A stretch of DNA of 9,523 nucleotides from an uncultured Candidatus Melainabacteria bacterium. Lineage in GTDB: Bacteria; Cyanobacteriota; Vampirovibrionia; Gastranaerophilales; Gastranaerophilaceae. The stretch covers positions 1 to 9,523 of the forward strand of contig CAKVJR010000069.1 of assembly GCA_934754855.1 (NCBI GenBank), given 5' to 3'. Shown piece by piece: positions 5,789 to 9,523 of the stretch; the first letter of the stretch is position 1, and every line of letters begins with the position of its first letter. The notes beneath the pieces were generated by a model. That model did not search any database. It was given only the letters and a program-made list of their open reading frames with translations, and was not told where the DNA came from. Position numbers and translations under genes: made by a program.

Positions 5789-7504
5789 CTACGTTGACAA
5801 AAGAGATTTTCTGATTGTTTCATTGAAGATAATTCTTCCGACCGTAGTTTCAAATCTCTTATTGTTTTCATCACGAACTACAATCTTTTCATGTAATTTG
5901 ATTACACCGCAATCATAAGCAGAAATTGCGTCATCGTAGTTGTAGAAGTAATGTAATGTATCCGAAATATCTTCTCTCATCAAGGTCAAGTAATAAACAC
6001 CCATGACCATATCTTGAGATGGTGTAATAATCGGTTTACCTGTTGCAGGTGCCAAAATGTTGTTTGTTGCCAACATCAACATTCTTGCTTCTGCTTGTGC
6101 TTCGATTGACAACGGAACGTGAACAGCCATTTGGTCACCGTCGAAGTCGGCGTTAAATGCCGTACATACCAACGGGTGCAATTGAATTGCTCTACCTTCA
6201 ACCAATTTCGGTTCAAATGCTTGAATACCTAATCTGTGAAGAGTAGGAGCACGGTTTAACATTACAGGGTGTCCGTCGATAACTTCTTCCAAAATATCCC
6301 AGATGACCGGATCTGAACGTTCAATCTTCTTCTTCGCTGATTTAATGTTTTGAACATGTCCTCTTTCGATAAGTTTATTAACTACGAAAGGTTTGAAAAG
6401 TTCGATTGCCATTTCTTTCGGCAAACCGCATTGGTTGAGGCTCAATTGAGGACCTACAACGATTACGGAACGACCAGAGTAGTCAACACGTTTACCCAAA
6501 AGGTTTTGTCTAAAACGACCTTGCTTACCTTCAATGATGTTGCTCAATGATTTCAAAGGTCTGTTGTTCGGACCGACTACCGTTCTTCCACGTCTGCCGT
6601 TATCGATAAGTGCATCAACCGCTTCTTGTAACATACGTTTTTCGTTTCTTACAATGATTTCGGGAGCACCCATTTCGAGCAATCTTTGCAAACGGTTATT
6701 TCTGTTAATAACACGTCTGTACAAGTCGTTCAAATCTGATGTTGCAAATCTGCCGCCGTCCAATTGTACCATCGGTCTTAAATCCGGAGGTGTTACGGGA
6801 AGAACGTCCATAATTAACCAAGTAGGATCTGTGTTGCTTGCGAGCATTGATTCCATCAATCTCAATCTCTTGATTAATTTAGCCTTTCTTTGTACTGAAC
6901 CGCCTGCTGCTTGGAGTTCTTCACGAATTTGTGCAACTGCATCGGACAATACGATTTCGCCAAGCAATTCCTTAATTGCTTCCGCACCGATACCGACTCT
7001 GAGTTCGCTTTCTTCGTGTTCTTCCATATAATCGTCATATTCTTCTTCTGACAACAATTGGAATTTTTTGAACTCTGTATCTGCTGCATCAATTACAACA
7101 TAACTGTTGAAATAAATGACTTGTTCCAAATCTTTAAGAGTCATATCAAGGAGTAAACCGAGGTAACTCGGAATACCCTTTAAGAACCAAATGTGGCTGA
7201 CGGGAGCAGCAAGTTTAATGTGTCCCATTCTGTGACGTCTTACTTTTGAATCTGTAACTTCGACGCCGCATCTTTCACATGTGATACCTTTATGTCTTAT
7301 TCTTTTATATTTACCGCAAGAACATTCCCAATCCTTTGTAGGTCCAAAAATCTTTTCGCAGAACAAACCGTCACGTTCAGGTTTTAACGTTCTGTAATTG
7401 ATTGTTTCCGGCTTTGAAACTTCGCCGTATGACCATTTAAGAATTCTCTCGGGAGATGCGATGCTGATTCTTATATAATCAAAATAATCTATACTTGTGG
7501 ACAT
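5789..7504 (-). CDS. rpoC1: DNA-directed RNA polymerase subunit gamma (RpoC1), N-terminal part of the split beta-prime
   Basis: This 571-residue protein corresponds to the N-terminal part of beta-prime and carries the polymerase active-site loop. In order: the N-terminus with ASPERILKWS and KPETINYRTLKPERDGLFCE; zinc ribbon 1 with C61, C63, C76 and C79; RRHRMGHIKLAAPVSHIWFL; a variable acidic region (about 152-170); the lid/rudder region RFATSDLNDLYRRVINRNNR (252-271); the switch region GKQGRFRQNLLGKRVDYSGR (326-345); and the catalytic NADFDGDQMAVH, whose D453, D455 and D457 hold the active-site magnesium. It ends shortly after GRIIFNETIRKSL. In undivided beta-prime such as that of E. coli the chain continues past this point into the region that here begins RpoC2. 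The length is slightly below typical cyanobacterial RpoC1 (about 620). The ATG at 7504 has AAAGGAGA 9 bases upstream. It lies 22 bases after rpoB, consistent with one operon. Confidence 0.98.
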   Translation of the reverse strand: MSTSIDYFDYIRISIASPERILKWSYGEVSKPETINYRTLKPERDGLFCEKIFGPTKDWECSCGKYKRIRHKGITCERCGVEVTDSKVRRHRMGHIKLAAPVSHIWFLKGIPSYLGLLLDMTLKDLEQVIYFNSYVVIDAADTEFKKFQLLSEEEYDDYMEEHEESELRVGIGAEAIKELLGEIVLSDAVAQIREELQAAGGSVQRKAKLIKRLRLMESMLASNTDPTWLIMDVLPVTPPDLRPMVQLDGGRFATSDLNDLYRRVINRNNRLQRLLEMGAPEIIVRNEKRMLQEAVDALIDNGRRGRTVVGPNNRPLKSLSNIIEGKQGRFRQNLLGKRVDYSGRSVIVVGPQLSLNQCGLPKEMAIELFKPFVVNKLIERGHVQNIKSAKKKIERSDPVIWDILEEVIDGHPVMLNRAPTLHRLGIQAFEPKLVEGRAIQLHPLVCTAFNADFDGDQMAVHVPLSIEAQAEARMLMLATNNILAPATGKPIITPSQDMVMGVYYLTLMREDISDTLHYFYNYDDAISAYDCGVIKLHEKIVVRDENNKRFETTVGRIIFNETIRKSLLST

Positions 7505-7526
7505 TACTAATTGTCTCCTTTATTTA

Positions 7527-9523
7527 CTATTCTTTGAACGATGATGACGTATCAAAGAAATTGATATTCAACAAATCGGAATCCATATCCGAAAGAACTC
7601 TCTTAGGTGCTGCTTTTCTGATGTCATCAGAATCAGACATAAGATTTACTTCTTCGCCGCCCTTCTTAGCAACCGTGATATCCAAACCAATTGATTGAAG
7701 TTCTCTTACGAGTACCTTGAATGATTCGGGGATACCCGGTCTCGGGATATTATCACCCTTAACGATTGCCTCGTATGCTCTTGAACGTCCGTTAACATCA
7801 TCAGACTTAATCGTAAGCATTTCTTGAAGAACGTATGCTGCACCGTATGCTTCGAGTGCCCAAACTTCCATTTCGCCGAATCTTTGTCCGCCGAATTGTG
7901 CTTTACCGCCCAAAGGCTGCTGTGTTACGAGTGAGTAAGGACCTGTTGAACGTGCGTGAATCTTATCATCTACCAAGTGAACAAGTTTCAAGAAGTAGAT
8001 AAGTCCGACTGCAACCGGTCTGTCAAAAGGTTCACCGGTTCTGCCGTCCATAAGGATTACTTTACCGTCTTCTCTAACCCAATCGCAACCTGATTCTTTA
8101 ATACCCCTTAAAAGTTCTTCTTTAGTTGCTTTTTCGGATTGGTTTGCACCGTACATTTCATCAAATGAAGGTGATTCATAATATTCGCCCGTCAAGTATG
8201 CTGCCAAGCCCAACAAACATTCGTAAGTTTGACCGATGTTCATACGAGAAGGTACGCCGAGCGGGTTAAGTACGATATCAACAGGTGTTCCGTCAGGCAA
8301 GAAAGGCATATCTTCTCTCGGAAGAATTCTTGAAACGATACCTTTGTTTCCGTGACGACCTGAAAGTTTATCACCGACTGAAACTTTACGTTTTTGTGCG
8401 ATGTAAACTCTGATTACGGTATTTGCTCCAGGCGGAAGTTCATCGCCTTTTTCTCTGTCAAATACCTTGACATCGACAACACGTCCGCCTTCACCGTGAG
8501 GTACACGAAGCGAATTGTCTTTTACATCTCTTGCTTTTTCAGCAAAGATTGCACGGAGCAATTTTTCTTCCGGCGGGTGTTCCGATTCGCCTTTCGGAGT
8601 AACTTTACCGACCAAAATATCATCAGCATATACTCTCGCACCGATTCTGACGATACCTCTTTCGTCCAAGTGACGAAGTGAATCTTCAGAAACGTTAGGA
8701 ACTTCTCTTGTAATTTCTTCAGGTCCCAATTTTGTTTGACGTGCGTCAATTTCCAATTTTTCAATGTGGACTGAAGTGAAGACGTCATCTTGAACCAATC
8801 TTTCAGAAATCAAGATAGCATCTTCAAAGTTATAGCCTTCCCACGGCATATATGCCGCAAGAATGTTTTTACCTAATGAAAGTTCACCGAAGTGAGTTGA
8901 AGCACCGTCAGCAAGAACATCGCCCGCCTTAACAACTTGTCCGACTTTAACAATCGGTTTTTGGTTGATACAAGTGTCTTGGTTACTTCTTACATATTTC
9001 ATTAATTGATATCTGTGAAGTTTGCCGGCATTATCTTTAATTGTAACTTCTTCACCGACAACTCTGTCAACAACACCGTCAACTTCAGTTACGACAACCA
9101 TACCTGAGTCTTTTGCGGCTCTCTTTTCAAGACCGGTACCAACAACAGGTCTGTCCGTAATCAAGAGCGGAACTGCTTGACGTTGCATGTTTGAACCCAT
9201 CAAGGCACGGTTAGCATCGTCGTGTTCGATGAACGGAATAACTGATGTTGCAACTGAAATAATCTGAATAGGTGATACACCGACAAAGTCAACTTTGCTT
9301 GAATCATCTTCTGTAAATTCAGATTTGTAACGTACGGGAACTTTGTCAAACTTGAATGTTCTGTCTTTGTTCAACGCTACGTCACCGGGAGCAACACGGA
9401 AGTTTTCTTCTTCGTCTGCTGACATATAGTGTACTTCTTCTGTAACTTTGCCGTCTTTTACCGCAAAGTAAGGAGTTTCAATAAAGCCGTAATCGTTAAC
9501 TCTTGCGTGTGTAGCAAGTGAAC
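7527..9523 (-). CDS. rpoB: DNA-directed RNA polymerase subunit beta (RpoB), C-terminal part; 5' end beyond the right edge
   Basis: The frame is open to the right edge and the ATG at 9425 is internal. Codons from 9521 upstream read SLATHARVNDYGFIETPY, the conserved segment just after the rifampicin-binding region, so the rifampicin clusters lie outside. The visible 664 residues include (fragment numbering) AVPLLITDRPVVGTGLE (about 116-132), the active-site segment PWEGYNFEDAILISER (226-241, with E233 and D234), the lysines of GDKLSGRHGNKGIVS (K385 and K393, equivalent to E. coli K1065 and K1073), MPFLPDGTPVDIVLNPLGVP, and the clamp/switch segment GGKAQFGGQRFGEMEVWALE. After PESFKVLVRELQSIGLDI comes a polar Asp/Ser-rich tail of about 45 residues. 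It is the first visible gene of the rpoB-rpoC1-rpoC2 operon, whose promoter is out of view. Nothing in it looks damaged. Confidence 0.98.
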   Translation of the reverse strand, partial: SLATHARVNDYGFIETPYFAVKDGKVTEEVHYMSADEEENFRVAPGDVALNKDRTFKFDKVPVRYKSEFTEDDSSKVDFVGVSPIQIISVATSVIPFIEHDDANRALMGSNMQRQAVPLLITDRPVVGTGLEKRAAKDSGMVVVTEVDGVVDRVVGEEVTIKDNAGKLHRYQLMKYVRSNQDTCINQKPIVKVGQVVKAGDVLADGASTHFGELSLGKNILAAYMPWEGYNFEDAILISERLVQDDVFTSVHIEKLEIDARQTKLGPEEITREVPNVSEDSLRHLDERGIVRIGARVYADDILVGKVTPKGESEHPPEEKLLRAIFAEKARDVKDNSLRVPHGEGGRVVDVKVFDREKGDELPPGANTVIRVYIAQKRKVSVGDKLSGRHGNKGIVSRILPREDMPFLPDGTPVDIVLNPLGVPSRMNIGQTYECLLGLAAYLTGEYYESPSFDEMYGANQSEKATKEELLRGIKESGCDWVREDGKVILMDGRTGEPFDRPVAVGLIYFLKLVHLVDDKIHARSTGPYSLVTQQPLGGKAQFGGQRFGEMEVWALEAYGAAYVLQEMLTIKSDDVNGRSRAYEAIVKGDNIPRPGIPESFKVLVRELQSIGLDITVAKKGGEEVNLMSDSDDIRKAAPKRVLSDMDSDLLNINFFDTSSSFKE

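Noticed and set aside
5765..5791. Possible frameshift or sequencing error splitting an intact rpoC
   Set aside because: The gap has a stop, a ribosome site and an ATG, and the break is at the known cyanobacterial split point. Both protein ends look natural.
6534..7031. 165-codon open frame on the plus strand
   Set aside because: It lies wholly antisense to the conserved part of rpoC1 and shows no ribosome site or recognisable domain. It is a shadow of the real gene.
8394..8681. 95-codon plus-strand frame opposite rpoB, and an 88-codon minus-strand frame at 8522-8788
   Set aside because: Both overlap the highly conserved rpoB frame and have no recognisable protein features.

Overview
The window looks like chromosomal DNA of a cyanobacterial-phylum bacterium. 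Everything from base 706 to the right edge is coded on the minus strand: the 3' part of rpoB, then a beta-prime gene divided into separate rpoC1 and rpoC2 genes, then two small genes. The division of rpoC, the diagnostic N-terminus of RpoC1, and a trigger-loop insertion of about 650 residues (SI3) in RpoC2 are hallmarks of Cyanobacteria and plastids. The DNA is AT-rich (about 40 % G+C judged by eye) and bacterial in gene style, with Shine-Dalgarno sites and an intrinsic terminator after rpoC2. I infer a non-photosynthetic relative such as Melainabacteria/Vampirovibrionia (Gastranaerophilales type) rather than a phototroph or plastid. That placement is inference and no photosynthesis gene is in view either way.

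Layout, left to right. Bases 2-718 (+) carry the 3' part of an S4-domain pseudouridine synthase of the RsuA/RluB/RluE/RluF family, cut by the left edge. Its end overlaps by 13 bases the end of a convergent gene (706-1329, -) for a 207-residue protein with a possible PD-(D/E)xK nuclease-like core. A strong hairpin terminator (1362-1390) follows the next gene, 1393-1851 (-), which codes for a small exported protein. A second terminator (1881-1906) closes the polymerase operon. rpoC2 (1922-5764), rpoC1 (5789-7504) and rpoB (7527 to beyond the right edge) follow, with gaps of only 24 and 22 bases and a Shine-Dalgarno site in each gap.

How the genes work together. RpoB (beta), RpoC1 (gamma) and RpoC2 (beta-prime) assemble into one RNA polymerase core. 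RpoB and RpoC1 supply most of the catalytic residues, including the NADFDGDQ magnesium loop of RpoC1. RpoC2 supplies the bridge helix, the trigger loop and the large SI3 module. All visible catalytic and zinc-binding residues are intact. The two small genes downstream show no functional tie to the polymerase. Neither has clear room for its own promoter between the preceding terminator and its ribosome site, so both may depend on terminator read-through. I found no mobile element, CRISPR array, tRNA, rRNA or clearly new system. The most interesting features are the structure of the split polymerase and the two uncharacterised small genes.
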